Assembly: GCF_014196745.1 (NCBI RefSeq) | Contig: NZ_JACIEH010000001.1 | Location: 1,798,001-1,862,000, forward strand | DNA from: Sphingomonas kyeonggiensis | GTDB lineage: Bacteria > Pseudomonadota > Alphaproteobacteria > Sphingomonadales > Sphingomonadaceae | Length of the DNA stretch: 64,000 nt | Direction of reading: 5' to 3' | In this document: positions 25,178-34,866 of the stretch, piece after piece | How positions within the stretch are numbered: position 1 is the first letter of the stretch | Layout: each line of letters starts with the position of its first letter | The notes under the pieces: generated by a model | What the model was told of the DNA's origin: nothing | What the model saw: only the letters and a program-made list of their open reading frames with translations | The model's database searches: none | Position numbers and translations under genes: made by a program

Positions 25178-25744
25178 ATGCCCTCCACGCCCCCGCCCGA
25201 CTTCGCCAGCCTCTCGCTTGCCGAGATCGCACGCCTCGCCGAAGAGGATCGCCTGCCGCCGGTCGAAAGCTGGAACCCCAGCCATTGCGGGCATAGCGAC
25301 ATGCGCATCGCCCGCGACGGTACCTGGTTCCACCAGGGCTCGCCGATCGGGCGCCTGCCGATGGTCCGCCTGTTCTCGACGATCCTGCGCCGCGAGCCCG
25401 ACGGGCGCTTCGTCCTGGTCACGCCGGTCGAGAAGCTCGACATCGACGTCGAGGATGCGCCCTTCACCGCGGTGGAGATGAAGCGCGAGGGCGAAGGCGA
25501 CGCCATGAAGCTCGCCTTCCGCCTCAACACCGGCGACCTCGTCACCGCCGGCCCGGAGCACGGCTTGCGCTTCGAGGATCGCGAGGACGGCCCCCGCCCC
25601 TATCTCCATGTCCGCCGCGGGCTGGAGGCACTGGTCGCCCGCACCGTCTATTACGAACTGGCCGAGATCGCCCTGGCCAATGGCAGCACGCCGCCGGGCG
25701 TGTGGAGCAACGGCGCTTTCTTCCCGCTGGAGCCGGCAGAATGA
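25178..25744 (+). CDS. DUF1285 domain protein
   Basis: A 188-residue protein with the DUF1285 blocks PPVESWNPSHCGHSDMRIARDGTWFHQGSPIGR, LVRLFSTILRRE-type strand, and LVTPVEKLDIDVEDAPF. Structures of this family show a two-domain fold, but the function is unknown. First gene of the operon with nudix and cca; the order DUF1285-nudix-cca is conserved in alphaproteobacteria. Confidence 0.9.
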   Translation: MPSTPPPDFASLSLAEIARLAEEDRLPPVESWNPSHCGHSDMRIARDGTWFHQGSPIGRLPMVRLFSTILRREPDGRFVLVTPVEKLDIDVEDAPFTAVEMKREGEGDAMKLAFRLNTGDLVTAGPEHGLRFEDREDGPRPYLHVRRGLEALVARTVYYELAEIALANGSTPPGVWSNGAFFPLEPAE

Positions 25745-26331
25745 GCCTCGCCGATCGCCTGCGCCTCGCACTCGCGGCGGATCATTCACCGCTACTGCTC
25801 CCCGGCGACCATTATGATTTCGACCCCGCGGTGCGCGGCAACCCCGCCGCGGTGCTGATCGCCGTCACCAATCGCGCCTCTCCCGGCGTGATCCTCACCC
25901 AGCGTACCGAGACTTTGCGCAGTCATGCCGGCCAGGTCGCCTTTCCCGGTGGCCGTATCGATCCGGAAGACGATGGCCCGATCGGCGCGGCGCTGCGCGA
26001 GGCGCACGAAGAGATCGCCCTGCCGCCCGCCTCGGTCGAAGTGGTCGGCACCACCGACAGCTATCGCACCGTCACCAACTATGTCGTCACCCCGGTGGTC
26101 GGCGTGGTGCCGCCCGATCTGCTGCTCACGCCATCGGAGGCCGAGGTCGCCAGCGTTTTCGAGGTGCCGCTCGATTTCCTCCTCGACACCGCCAACCAGC
26201 GCGAGCAGGTGGCGCAATATCAGGGCCATGAGCGGCGCTATTACGAGATACTCTGGCAGGACCGCCGGATCTGGGGAGCAACGGCGGCAATGCTGGTCAA
26301 TCTTTCGAGGCGGCTGAAATGGGCGGCATGA
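25741..26331 (+). CDS. CoA pyrophosphatase, Nudix family
   Basis: A 196-residue Nudix hydrolase. The Nudix box reads GGRIDPEDDGPIGAALREAHEEIAL (residues about 70-94), preceded by the LRSHAGQVAFPGG motif that marks the CoA-diphosphatase (NudL/UPF0035) branch. Expected to split CoA or acyl-CoA into phosphopantetheine and 3',5'-ADP. It overlaps the previous stop by ATGA. Confidence 0.9.
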   Translation: MSLADRLRLALAADHSPLLLPGDHYDFDPAVRGNPAAVLIAVTNRASPGVILTQRTETLRSHAGQVAFPGGRIDPEDDGPIGAALREAHEEIALPPASVEVVGTTDSYRTVTNYVVTPVVGVVPPDLLLTPSEAEVASVFEVPLDFLLDTANQREQVAQYQGHERRYYEILWQDRRIWGATAAMLVNLSRRLKWAA

Positions 26332-27509
26332 TCCTGCCCGATGCCGACTGGCGGCACCGCGAGGGGCTCGCCCATCTGGTCGAGGTGCTCGGCGACGTGC
26401 GCTTCGTCGGTGGATCGGTGCGCGATACGTTGCTCGACCTGCCGGTCTCCGATCTCGATGTCGCGACGCCGCTTCCGCCGCAGCGGGTATTGGAGCTGCT
26501 CAAGGGCGCCGGCATCCGCGCCGTGCCCACCGGCATCGATCACGGCACGATCACCGCGGTGCTGGCAAGCGGCCCCGTGGAGGTCACCACGCTGCGCCGT
26601 GACGTCTCCACCGACGGCCGCCGCGCCACCGTCGCCTTCACCGATGACTGGCGCGAGGACGCGGCACGGCGCGATTTCACGATCAACGCGCTCTATGCCG
26701 ATCCGGCGAGCGGCGAGATCTTCGACTATTTCGGAGGCCTGGCCGATCTCGAGGTGCGCCATGTCCGCTTCATCGGCGATGCGTTCCAGCGCATCGCCGA
26801 GGACCATCTGCGCATTCTGCGTTTCTTCCGCTTCCTCGCCCGCTTCGGCGACGTCGCCGATCCGGCTGGCCTCGAAGCCTGCACGGCGCGTTCGAGAGAC
26901 CTGATGGCGCTCAGCCGCGAGCGCATCGCCGATGAGCTGCTCAAGCTGCTGGTGGCGAAGGACGCGGTCCGCGTGGTCGCCCTGATGATCGAGCGCGGCA
27001 TCTTCCTGCCCGTGCTGCCGGAGATCACATCGGCGGACCGCTTCGCCAATCTCGCGGCGCGCGAGGACGCTGCCGGTGTCGCTCCCGATGCGATCCGCCG
27101 GCTCGCCTCGCTGATCCCGACCGACGCCACGCTCGCCGAGTTGATCGCCGCGCGGCTCAAGCTCTCGAAGGCCCAGCGCAAGCGTCTTGCCTCCGCGGTC
27201 GTGCCGCCCGAAAGCAATTTCGTCTCGATGGCGTGGCGCGCGGGCGTGGAGGCGGCGCGCGACCGGTTGCTGATCTTCGGCAGCCCGCTTTCGGAAGTGG
27301 CGGTGCTGGAAGCGTGGCAGCCGCCCCGCTTCCCGCTCTCGGGCGGCGCGATCGTGGCGCGCGGCATCAAGGCCGGGCCCAAGGTCGCGCAGCTCATGAA
27401 GCAGGTCGAGGAAGCCTGGATCGCCGAGGGTTTTCCGGATGAGGCACGCGTGTCGGCACTGGCCGACGAAGCGGTAGCTCAGGCGTTGCGCTCGACGAGC
27501 AGCGCGTAG
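26319..27509 (+). CDS. cca: CCA tRNA nucleotidyltransferase
   Basis: Adds or repairs the 3' CCA end of tRNAs. About 396 residues, class II type: RFVGGSVRDTLL with the metal pair DLDVAT, RRDVSTDGR, and EDAARRDFTINALYADP. A full-length C-terminal RNA-binding part follows. The ATG at 26319 has GAGG 8 nt upstream; an ATG at 26328 would give a 4-bp ATGA overlap with the Nudix gene. Its last 31 bp overlap the convergent GGDEF/EAL gene. The enzyme matters here because the tRNA-Cys-like gene at 40903 does not encode CCA. Confidence 0.93.
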   Translation: MGGMILPDADWRHREGLAHLVEVLGDVRFVGGSVRDTLLDLPVSDLDVATPLPPQRVLELLKGAGIRAVPTGIDHGTITAVLASGPVEVTTLRRDVSTDGRRATVAFTDDWREDAARRDFTINALYADPASGEIFDYFGGLADLEVRHVRFIGDAFQRIAEDHLRILRFFRFLARFGDVADPAGLEACTARSRDLMALSRERIADELLKLLVAKDAVRVVALMIERGIFLPVLPEITSADRFANLAAREDAAGVAPDAIRRLASLIPTDATLAELIAARLKLSKAQRKRLASAVVPPESNFVSMAWRAGVEAARDRLLIFGSPLSEVAVLEAWQPPRFPLSGGAIVARGIKAGPKVAQLMKQVEEAWIAEGFPDEARVSALADEAVAQALRSTSSA

Positions 27510-29197
27510 GCGTCCTCGCGCTCGAGGGCGCGTGAGTAGAGGAAGCCCTGGCCATAGGTGCAGCCCAGCGCCGCCAGGGTCTGGGCGAGTTCGTTGGTCT
27601 CGATACCCTCTGCGGTGGTCTGCATGCCGAGCGCCTGGGCGAGGCTTAGGATGGCGCGGACGATCGCGACCTTGTCGCGGTCGGCCAGCATGCCGGAGAC
27701 GAAGCTGCGGTCGATCTTGAGCAGGTCGATCGGCAGCTTCTGGAGATAGGCGAGGTTCGAATAGCCCGTGCCGAAATCGTCCATCGCCAGCGTGGTGCCC
27801 AGGTCCTTGAGGGCGTTCATCGTCTGGGCGATGCGGTCCGGATCGGTGACGATCGCGCTTTCGGTGAGCTCGAGGGTCAGGCGGTCGCCCGCTACGCCGT
27901 GTCGGTCGAGCGCGCCCTTGACCATGGCGGGGATATGATCGCGCTGCAGTTGGATCGCGGAAAGGTTGACCGCGACCTTGACGCCGGCGTCCCCGCCCGC
28001 CGCCCGGTCCCAGGCCGCGATGGTCTGCGCCGCTTCCTCCATCGCCCAGCGGCCGAGCGGGATGATCAGGCCCGATTCCTCGGCGACGGGGATGAAGTCG
28101 TTGGGCGAAAGGCGGACACCCTCCTCGTTGGTCCAGCGGGCCAGCGCCTCGAACGAGATGATCTTGCCCGTCGCGAGGTCGCAGATCGGCTGGTAGCAGA
28201 GCGTCATCTGCCCATGCTCGATCGCCCGGCGCAGCTCGGTCTCGATGCCGAACTGCTCGCGGGCGATGTCGAAGGTATGGGCCTGGTAGATTTCGGTGCG
28301 GCCGCTCTTCTTGGCGCGCTTCACCGCGAACTGGGCGTTGCGGACCAGATCCTCGGGGTCGCCGTCATTGTCGCTGCCCAGGGCGATGCCGATCGAGCAG
28401 TCGACCCGGATCTCGAAGTCCGAGAGGCGGAACGGATTGGCCAGGGCCGCCTGGATGCGCTTGGCGACATGGAGTGCGTCGCTCGGCCCCTCGTCGAGGG
28501 TAAGCAGCACGCCGAACTCGTCGCCGCCCATCCGGGCCAGCGTGTCGCGGCTGCGCAGCGCACCCTTCACCCGGCGCGCCACCGTGATCAGCAGCTCGTC
28601 GCCCGCCAGACCGCCCATACAGGCATTGACGCGGCTGAACCGGTCGAGATTGACCACCATCACCGCGAAATCCTGGGCATTTTCGGGCGTGATCGCATGC
28701 TCGAGCGCATCGGAGAAGCCAGCGCGGTTGGGCAGGCCGGTGAGGCTGTCCGTCGCCATCTCGCGGCGCAAGCTGTATTCGGTGCGGAGTTCCGACGTGT
28801 GGTCGACCAGGGTGACCATGCAGCGCGGGAAGGACCGGCGGTCGGCACGCTTGGCGAGCATCACCCGGAAGTGCCGGGCATCCACCTCGTCGCCGAACTG
28901 CCAGCTGATCTCGCACTGGATCTCGTTCGATTCGATGAAGCGGCGGAGCCGCGCACCGAGCAGGCGGATCAGCGGCGATTCGCTGGCAACGGTGCCGAGG
29001 CCGGCGACCCGGAAGGATCGGTTCACCGCGTCGAAGACGAACACGTCATCCTGCAGCTCCACCAGCGCGGCCGGCACCGGCAGCATGTCGAGCATCATCG
29101 CCGAGATGCCCGGGCCGAAGACAAGCGAAGCCGGCTGCTGCGGCAGGGGCAGCGGCGCCACGACACGGGCTTTCTTCGTCCTGGCGAATACCATCAC
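27479..29197 (-). CDS. GGDEF-EAL cyclic di-GMP protein
   Basis: A 572-residue cytosolic protein with an N-terminal PAS-like region (about 30-140), GGDEF domain (about 145-305) and EAL domain (about 318-565). The GGDEF site is intact (GGDEF at 224-228) with an upstream RxxD inhibitory site (Arg215, Asp218); the EAL motif is intact (FEALARW, 350-352) with AMDDFGTGYSNL and LKIDRSFV. It could therefore both make and break c-di-GMP; which dominates cannot be read from sequence. No membrane segment. It overlaps the 3' end of cca by 31 bp. Confidence 0.92.
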   Translation of the reverse strand: MMVFARTKKARVVAPLPLPQQPASLVFGPGISAMMLDMLPVPAALVELQDDVFVFDAVNRSFRVAGLGTVASESPLIRLLGARLRRFIESNEIQCEISWQFGDEVDARHFRVMLAKRADRRSFPRCMVTLVDHTSELRTEYSLRREMATDSLTGLPNRAGFSDALEHAITPENAQDFAVMVVNLDRFSRVNACMGGLAGDELLITVARRVKGALRSRDTLARMGGDEFGVLLTLDEGPSDALHVAKRIQAALANPFRLSDFEIRVDCSIGIALGSDNDGDPEDLVRNAQFAVKRAKKSGRTEIYQAHTFDIAREQFGIETELRRAIEHGQMTLCYQPICDLATGKIISFEALARWTNEEGVRLSPNDFIPVAEESGLIIPLGRWAMEEAAQTIAAWDRAAGGDAGVKVAVNLSAIQLQRDHIPAMVKGALDRHGVAGDRLTLELTESAIVTDPDRIAQTMNALKDLGTTLAMDDFGTGYSNLAYLQKLPIDLLKIDRSFVSGMLADRDKVAIVRAILSLAQALGMQTTAEGIETNELAQTLAALGCTYGQGFLYSRALEREDAYALLVERNA

Positions 29198-29255
29198 GCC
29201 CCGGCCTAGCCCCGATTGGTTAAAACCGCCTGAAACAAAAGCGTTTTACGTCATC

Positions 29256-31496
29256 CTAGAAACGATTGTCGCGCGGAAACCCGTTCGGCGCCATCCGGCC
29301 CGCCGCACCGCGTGTCGCGCGCCAGGGCGAAAGATCGGACTCGGTGCGCGTCCGGCCGCTCTCGCCGCCCATCGCCCAGCTCAACCCGTCGACCATCTTG
29401 AAGGTCCGCACGTCGCTCAATCCGCCGTCGCGGTAGCGCTGCAGCTGCACGCCCTGCCCGCGCGCCAGCTCCGCCACTTCGGTGAGCGGGAAGACCAGCA
29501 GCTTGCGGTTGTCGCCCACCGCCGCGACCGCATCGTCCTCGGCACCGATGGGCCGGACCAGCTTGAGATGCGCGCCGGCGCGCGGCGTCACCACCTGCTT
29601 GCCCTTGCGCGTCTCGGCGATGACGTCCTCGGCCTTCACGACAAAGCCGCGGCCATCGTCCGCCGCGACGAGCAGCCTGGGTGCCTGGCTCGCCGGCAGC
29701 AGCGCGACGATGTTTCGTTCGCCCTCCAGGTCGATCATCAGGCGCACCGGCTCGCCGAACCCACGCCCACCGGGCAGCTTGTCCGCGCCCAGCGTGTAGA
29801 AACGGCCATTGTCGGCGGCGAGCAGCAGCTTGTCGGTGGTTTGGGCATGGAAGGCCAGGAAGGCCGAGTCGCCTTCCTTGAACTTCAGCGCCTCGCCCGA
29901 CAGATCCTCGACATGCCCCTTCATCGCGCGGATCCAGCCGCGTGCCGAGAGGATCACCGTGATCGGCTCGCGCTCGATCATCGCCTCGAGCGGGATCTCG
30001 CGTGCCGGCGCAGCTTCCTCGACCAGGGTGCGGCGCTTGCCCAGCGCCGTCTCCGGCCCGTAGCGCTCGATCATCTTCGCCAGGTCGCGCTTCATCCGGG
30101 TGCGCTGGCGGGCGTCGGACGAGAGCAGCAGCTCGAGATCGGCCTTTTCCTTCTCCAGCGCGTCCCGCTCGCGCTTGAGCTCCATCTCCTCGAGCTTGCG
30201 CAAGCTGCGCAGCCGCATGTTGAGGATCGCCTCGGCCTGGCGGTCGGTCAGCTCGAACTCCGCCATCATCACGGCCTTGGGCTCGTCCTCGGTTCGGATG
30301 ATCTCGATCACCCGGTCGAGGTTGAGGAAGGCGATGATGTAGCCGCCGACCAGCTCGAGGCGGTCGGTGATCTTGGCGACACGATGCTCGGACTTGCGGC
30401 GCAGCACCACGAACTGATGCTCGATCCACCCCAGCAGCGCTTCCTGCAGGCTCATCACCCGCGGCGTGCGATGCTTGTCGAGCACGTTGAGGTTTAGCGG
30501 AACGCGCACCTCGAGGTCCGACAGGCGGAACAGACTGTTGATCAGGTCCTCGGCCACCACCGTGCGGCTGCGCGGCTCGAGCACGATGCGGATGTCCTCG
30601 GCGCTCTCGTCGCGGACGTCGCCCAGGATCGGCAGCTTCTTCTCGTTGATGAGATCGGCGATACCCTCGATCAGCTTGCCCTTCTGGACGCCGTAGGGGA
30701 TCTCGGAGACGACGAGGTGCCAGCCCCCGCCCTTCTCGGTGACCTTCTCGATCTTGGCCCGCACCCGGAAACCGCCACGACCGGTGGCATAGGCTTCCGC
30801 AATCGCTGCAGGGCTGTCGACGATGATGCCGCCGGTCGGCAGGTCCGGCCCCTGGACATAGTCGAGGACATTCGCCGCCGGATTGTCGATCAGCGCTACC
30901 GCGGCATTCATCAGCTCGGCGGCATTGTGCGGCGGGATGCTGGTCGCCATGCCGACCGCGATGCCGGCGGCGCCATTGGCGAGCAGATTGGGGAACAGGC
31001 CCGGGAAGAGCTCGGGCTCCTCATCCTCACCATTATAGGTCGGGCGGAAATCGACGGCGTTCTCGTCGAGCCCGTCCATCAGGTCGATGGCGACCTGGGT
31101 GAGCCGCGCTTCGGTATATCGGTACGCAGCCGCGTTATCGCCGTCGATATTGCCGAAATTGCCCTGGCCGTCGACCAGCGGATACCGGAGCGCAAAGGTC
31201 TGGGCCAGACGGACCATCGCGTCATAGACCGACTGATCGCCGTGCGGGTGGTATTTACCGATGACATCGCCGACGACGCGGGCGCACTTCTTGTAGCCGC
31301 TCGCCGGATCGAGCCGCAGCAGCCGCATCGCCCAGAGCAGGCGGCGGTGGACCGGCTTCAATCCGTCGCGGACATCGGGCAGCGAGCGCGCCGTGATCGT
31401 GGAGAGCGCGTAGACCAGGTACCGCTCGGAAAGCGCGCTGTCGAAGGGGACGTCGGAAGGCGCGCCGGGATCTTGAATGTCGGTGTCGAGGCTCAT
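29256..31496 (-). CDS. parC: DNA topoisomerase IV subunit A
   Basis: Decatenates daughter chromosomes together with ParE. The 746-residue product has [22 protein letters not shown], the hinge region [17 protein letters not shown], and the catalytic Tyr127 in [11 protein letters not shown], then the C-terminal beta-pinwheel repeats ([26 protein letters not shown]). The position equivalent to E. coli ParC Ser80 is Gln88, and Glu84 is Asp92. ATG at 31496 follows GGGTGGGAA. The frame extends to 31553 without homology. Confidence 0.95.
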   Translation of the reverse strand: MSLDTDIQDPGAPSDVPFDSALSERYLVYALSTITARSLPDVRDGLKPVHRRLLWAMRLLRLDPASGYKKCARVVGDVIGKYHPHGDQSVYDAMVRLAQTFALRYPLVDGQGNFGNIDGDNAAAYRYTEARLTQVAIDLMDGLDENAVDFRPTYNGEDEEPELFPGLFPNLLANGAAGIAVGMATSIPPHNAAELMNAAVALIDNPAANVLDYVQGPDLPTGGIIVDSPAAIAEAYATGRGGFRVRAKIEKVTEKGGGWHLVVSEIPYGVQKGKLIEGIADLINEKKLPILGDVRDESAEDIRIVLEPRSRTVVAEDLINSLFRLSDLEVRVPLNLNVLDKHRTPRVMSLQEALLGWIEHQFVVLRRKSEHRVAKITDRLELVGGYIIAFLNLDRVIEIIRTEDEPKAVMMAEFELTDRQAEAILNMRLRSLRKLEEMELKRERDALEKEKADLELLLSSDARQRTRMKRDLAKMIERYGPETALGKRRTLVEEAAPAREIPLEAMIEREPITVILSARGWIRAMKGHVEDLSGEALKFKEGDSAFLAFHAQTTDKLLLAADNGRFYTLGADKLPGGRGFGEPVRLMIDLEGERNIVALLPASQAPRLLVAADDGRGFVVKAEDVIAETRKGKQVVTPRAGAHLKLVRPIGAEDDAVAAVGDNRKLLVFPLTEVAELARGQGVQLQRYRDGGLSDVRTFKMVDGLSWAMGGESGRTRTESDLSPWRATRGAAGRMAPNGFPRDNRF

Positions 31497-31905
31497 TTCC
31501 CACCCCGGATAGCAGCAGCGAAGGCCAAGCGCCAAGCCGGGGCATGGCAACATTCAACCAAAGGGTTGAACGCCCCCACATCGACCCAGTCGACCGGATA
31601 ACTAATCAATTGATTTCTCATACTTATCCCCGAGCGCCGCCGGAAAATGTTGAATCCCTTGAATCTCCACACACGCAGGAAAGCCGATGATCGGACGCCA
31701 GGATCGGACTGAAGGAACATTCCGGAACTAAAGCAGAACATTTCCAACTTTACCAGCGCCGGCAGTCCGGCTTTTCGCCACTTGCCCGCGCCGTGAATCG
31801 GCCATGCCAGCCCCGTCGCGTCGTGGGCGTGCTTCATCGCAGGCCGGCAGGCACAGCGCGCGATGCAGGCCAGGCAAGGAACATCATTCCAGAACAGGCC
31901 ACCCC
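31497..31905. other. divergent promoter region of parC and the 31906 gene
   Basis: 409 bp with no convincing gene. Near the parC side a 7-bp dyad TTCAACC/GGTTGAA (31553-31570) with a 4-nt spacer could be an operator or leader hairpin. Around 31600-31650 the sequence is AT-richer (ATAACTAATCAATTGATTTC) and is the likeliest place for promoters. I could not assign -35/-10 boxes with confidence. Confidence 0.5.
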
Positions 31906-32529
31906 ATGCGCACATCGATCCTGCTCACCGCCCTTGCCTTTACCGCCTTCGGCACGCCCAACGCCCTTGCCCAGGGCTGCCAGGAGACCCTGGTCACCGC
32001 CCCCATAACCGGCGGCGTGATGAAGACGCTGCTTCGCCTCCATGACGGCAAGCCGATCGCGCAGACGGGCAGGCTGGAGATCGGCGGTGGGGACAGCCCC
32101 TTCCTGCTCAACATCTGGTTCCCCGAGCCGAACACCGCCACACCCTGGGTGCACGGCTATTTCTATGCCACGAAAACCGCCCCGGTCACGCTGGCGGACA
32201 GCCTTCGGATCATTGCGCCGGACGGTCAGCACTGGGACCGGCGAGCCTATGTCCTCAACCTCAAGTCCAAGACCGGCCGCCCCGGCATCGCCGCATCCTT
32301 TCCGCTGGTGACCGATGAAGAGCCCAATCGCCCGCTCGGACGCATGCTCGCAGCGGGCGGCACCTTCCGCCTGCAGCGGCGGCGGGGAGAGGTAGTGGTG
32401 GCCGAGGGCAGTCTGCAGGTGCCGACGTCCGCGGAACGCATCGCCCTTCATCAGAAGACGCTGGCCGAGGCACGCGGAAAGCTGAATAGCTGCCCACCCA
32501 ACCTGATCCCGCCGGAAACCGCCCCTTAA
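31906..32529 (+). CDS. hypothetical secreted protein
   Basis: A 207-residue protein with a signal peptide (MRTSILLTALAFTAFGTPNALA). Not recognised. Two Cys, one just after the signal (QGCQETL) and one near the end (NSCPPNL), may pair. A long beta-type centre (GRLEIGGGDSPFLLNIWF) and a Pro-rich end. The ATG at 31906 was chosen because the signal peptide begins there; the frame is open further upstream. Confidence 0.65.
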   Translation: MRTSILLTALAFTAFGTPNALAQGCQETLVTAPITGGVMKTLLRLHDGKPIAQTGRLEIGGGDSPFLLNIWFPEPNTATPWVHGYFYATKTAPVTLADSLRIIAPDGQHWDRRAYVLNLKSKTGRPGIAASFPLVTDEEPNRPLGRMLAAGGTFRLQRRRGEVVVAEGSLQVPTSAERIALHQKTLAEARGKLNSCPPNLIPPETAP

Positions 32530-32659
32530 ATCTCGTGTCTGAGACAGATGAGGACGATGCCCATCTGCGCGGCGGGAATTTTCACAGGCTATTACGGGAT
32601 CGCCGCAATCGTTCCGTCTCCGAAACACACAGGGGAACTCGAACGAAAGTAAGCAGAAC

Positions 32660-33277
32660 ATGCGTAATTCTATCCTGATTGTCGTCGCCGCGACTTGCCT
32701 CGTCGGCACGAACACTGCGTTTGCCCAGGATGCAGAGCAGGAGAAGACGCCCGCCCAGGCATTTGCCGGCCCGCGCATCGAAGCGACGATCGGCCTGGAC
32801 CAGAGCGGCGACGATGCACTTTCCGGCGGCGAACTGACCGGGCTGCGCGTAGGCGGCGCGGTCGGCTATGACGTGGCCATCGGTAAGCGGGTCACCATCG
32901 GTGTCGAAGGCGGTATCGGCTGGGTCGTCGCGGGCAGCGCCAAGATGGGGCCGTTCCCGGGCACCGGGTCGACTACCTTCAAGACCGACGCGGCGCGCGA
33001 CATCGATGTCTCTGCTCGCATCGGCTATGCGCTGAGCCCGAAGACGCTAATCTTTGCCAAGGCTGGCTGGGCGGACCTGCGCTACGATACCCACGGTAGC
33101 GACGGCCGAAACTATGGTCCCGACACCGCCAATGGCCTGCGCGTGGGTGCCGGCGTCGAGCAGAAGTTGACCAAGAACGTCTATGCCAAAGCCGAATATC
33201 GCTTCACGCGATCTGACGATTATCAGGGCAACAACGACCGCCATCAACTGCTCACCGGCATCGGCGTGCGCTTCTAG
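32660..33277 (+). CDS. outer-membrane beta-barrel protein (porin/OmpA-like)
   Basis: A 205-residue protein: signal peptide (MRNSILIVVAATCLVGTNTAFA), then alternating amphipathic strands such as GLRVGGAVGYDVAIG, VTIGVEGGIGWVV, IDVSARIGYAL, TLIFAKAGWAD, VYAKAEYRFTRSD, ending in a C-terminal aromatic (GIGVRF), the signal used for barrel assembly. About eight strands, as in small Omp25/opacity-type proteins. No peptidoglycan-binding domain. Single gene. Confidence 0.85.
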   Translation: MRNSILIVVAATCLVGTNTAFAQDAEQEKTPAQAFAGPRIEATIGLDQSGDDALSGGELTGLRVGGAVGYDVAIGKRVTIGVEGGIGWVVAGSAKMGPFPGTGSTTFKTDAARDIDVSARIGYALSPKTLIFAKAGWADLRYDTHGSDGRNYGPDTANGLRVGAGVEQKLTKNVYAKAEYRFTRSDDYQGNNDRHQLLTGIGVRF

Positions 33278-33319
33278 ATCATAGGGGCGGCAGGGGGATG
33301 GCTTGTCCCCATCCCCCTG

Positions 33320-34258
33320 TCAGTCTGTCGGGCAACCCTCCGGCGGCACCAGTGCGCCCCAGGGGTCGTCCGCCAGCGAGGCCTTCACTTCCTCCAGCAG
33401 CCATTCGCGAAAGGCGCGGACCTTGGGCTGGTTGCGCTTGCTCTCGGCGTACATCAGCCAGAACGCATTGCGATACTGGGCCGTCTGCGGCAGCACCTGG
33501 ACGAGCTGGCCGGAGCGGACCGCCGGCAACCACATGGGCGGGCTGAGGATCGAGACGCCGTGCCCGGCAATCGCGGCATTGCCGTCGAGGATCTGCGAAT
33601 CGAAGCGGACGCCGGCCAGATCGGCATATTCCGGGGTCTCGCCCATCGCGGCGGCGAACCACAGGTCCCACCAGTCATCATTGTAGGTCAGCCGCGGCAG
33701 ATCGAGCAGATCGGCGGGCATGCGCACCGGTGGGTATTTCGCCAGGAAGGCCGGGCTGGCGAAAGGCGCCACCGGCATGCCCATCAGGAAGTGGCAGCTA
33801 TGGCCCGGCATCGGGCCGGGCGCGCCGCGCAGCGCGACATCCGCTTCCCCGGCGAGCAGGTCGACCATCTCATCGCCCACGTGCAGCTGCACCGCCAGTT
33901 CGGGACGGGCGAGCTGGAACGAGCCGAGCCGGCCGGCCAGCCAGTTGGTGGCGAGCGTGCGCGGCGCGGTGATCCGCATCACGCTTTCGGATTCGGCGTG
34001 CACCGCAGCAAAGGCGTCGCCCATCGCGTCAAAGGCCGTGGTGATCTGCGGCGCGATCCGGCGCCCGACATCGGTGAGCATGATACCACGCCCGCTACGC
34101 GCGAACAGCGGCGCCCCCACCCGCTCCTCGAGCAGCTTCATCTGATAGCTGACCGCGGCCTGGGTCATGCCCAGCTCTTCCGCGGCGCGGGTGAAATTGC
34201 CGTGCCGGGCGGCAGCCTCGAACACCCGGACGGCGGAAAGCGGAGGAAGGCGACGCAT
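33320..34258 (-). CDS. LysR family transcriptional regulator (GcvA-like)
   Basis: A 312-residue regulator. The helix-turn-helix is LSAVRVFEAAARHGNFTRAAEELGMTQAAVSYQMKLLEERVG, with the GcvA-type opening MRRLPPLSAVRVFEAAARH, followed by the periplasmic-binding-like effector domain (VMRITAPRTLATNWL, HVGDEMVDLLAGEADVALRG). Such GcvA-like proteins often control a divergent gene; here that would be the UrcA-family gene at 34373. The ATG at 34258 follows AGGAAGG. Confidence 0.92.
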   Translation of the reverse strand: MRRLPPLSAVRVFEAAARHGNFTRAAEELGMTQAAVSYQMKLLEERVGAPLFARSGRGIMLTDVGRRIAPQITTAFDAMGDAFAAVHAESESVMRITAPRTLATNWLAGRLGSFQLARPELAVQLHVGDEMVDLLAGEADVALRGAPGPMPGHSCHFLMGMPVAPFASPAFLAKYPPVRMPADLLDLPRLTYNDDWWDLWFAAAMGETPEYADLAGVRFDSQILDGNAAIAGHGVSILSPPMWLPAVRSGQLVQVLPQTAQYRNAFWLMYAESKRNQPKVRAFREWLLEEVKASLADDPWGALVPPEGCPTD

Positions 34259-34372
34259 CCAAATATACAAGCACAGCTTATATATCATGGCCAATGATTT
34301 GTTGGCCCCGCGGCGCGTCCGGGCGCAAATGACGGGGGTGCCGAACATGGCGCGCATCCAAAGGAACAAGCC

Positions 34373-34693
34373 ATGCTGAAGACCCTCATCCCCCTCGCCC
34401 TGATCCTTTCGCCCGCGCTCATCCCGCTGGCCGCCAAGGCCCAGCAGAGCCACGCCGTCATCCGCGTTTCCTATGCCGATCTCGACCTGTCGCGTGCCGA
34501 AGGCCGCACCGCGCTCGACCGGCGGCTGGCCCGTGCGGTCGACACGGTCTGCCCGACCACCCGCCCCGGCTATGTGACCGAGGCACCCAGCGGCCTGCGC
34601 TGCAAGGCGCTGCTGCGCCAGCAGGTCGCCGAGGCCCGCCAGCAGGCGGTCGCGCGGCACGCCGGCACCACCCAGATCTCCGCCCGTCCCTGA
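34373..34693 (+). CDS. UrcA family protein
   Basis: A 106-residue exported protein: signal peptide ending ALIPLAAKAQ, then VSYADLDLSRAEGRTALDRRLARAVDTVC, the family's diagnostic stretch, with a second Cys (LRCKALL) likely pairing with the first. UrcA proteins are common in sphingomonads and caulobacters and have no known activity. Divergent from the LysR gene. Confidence 0.88.
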   Translation: MLKTLIPLALILSPALIPLAAKAQQSHAVIRVSYADLDLSRAEGRTALDRRLARAVDTVCPTTRPGYVTEAPSGLRCKALLRQQVAEARQQAVARHAGTTQISARP

Positions 34694-34866
34694 TTGATCC
34701 CTCGGAAGGCGAAGAGGCGGGCGGTCTGCAACACCGCCCGCCAACCCATAAGCATCATTGATATCGCGCATCGCGATCCCGAAAAGGGAAAGCCGGTGCC
34801 ATCCAGGCGGGTTGGGCCCGTCACAAAAATATGGTTACTCCTCGTTCAGGGAACAGGGAGAACCCC

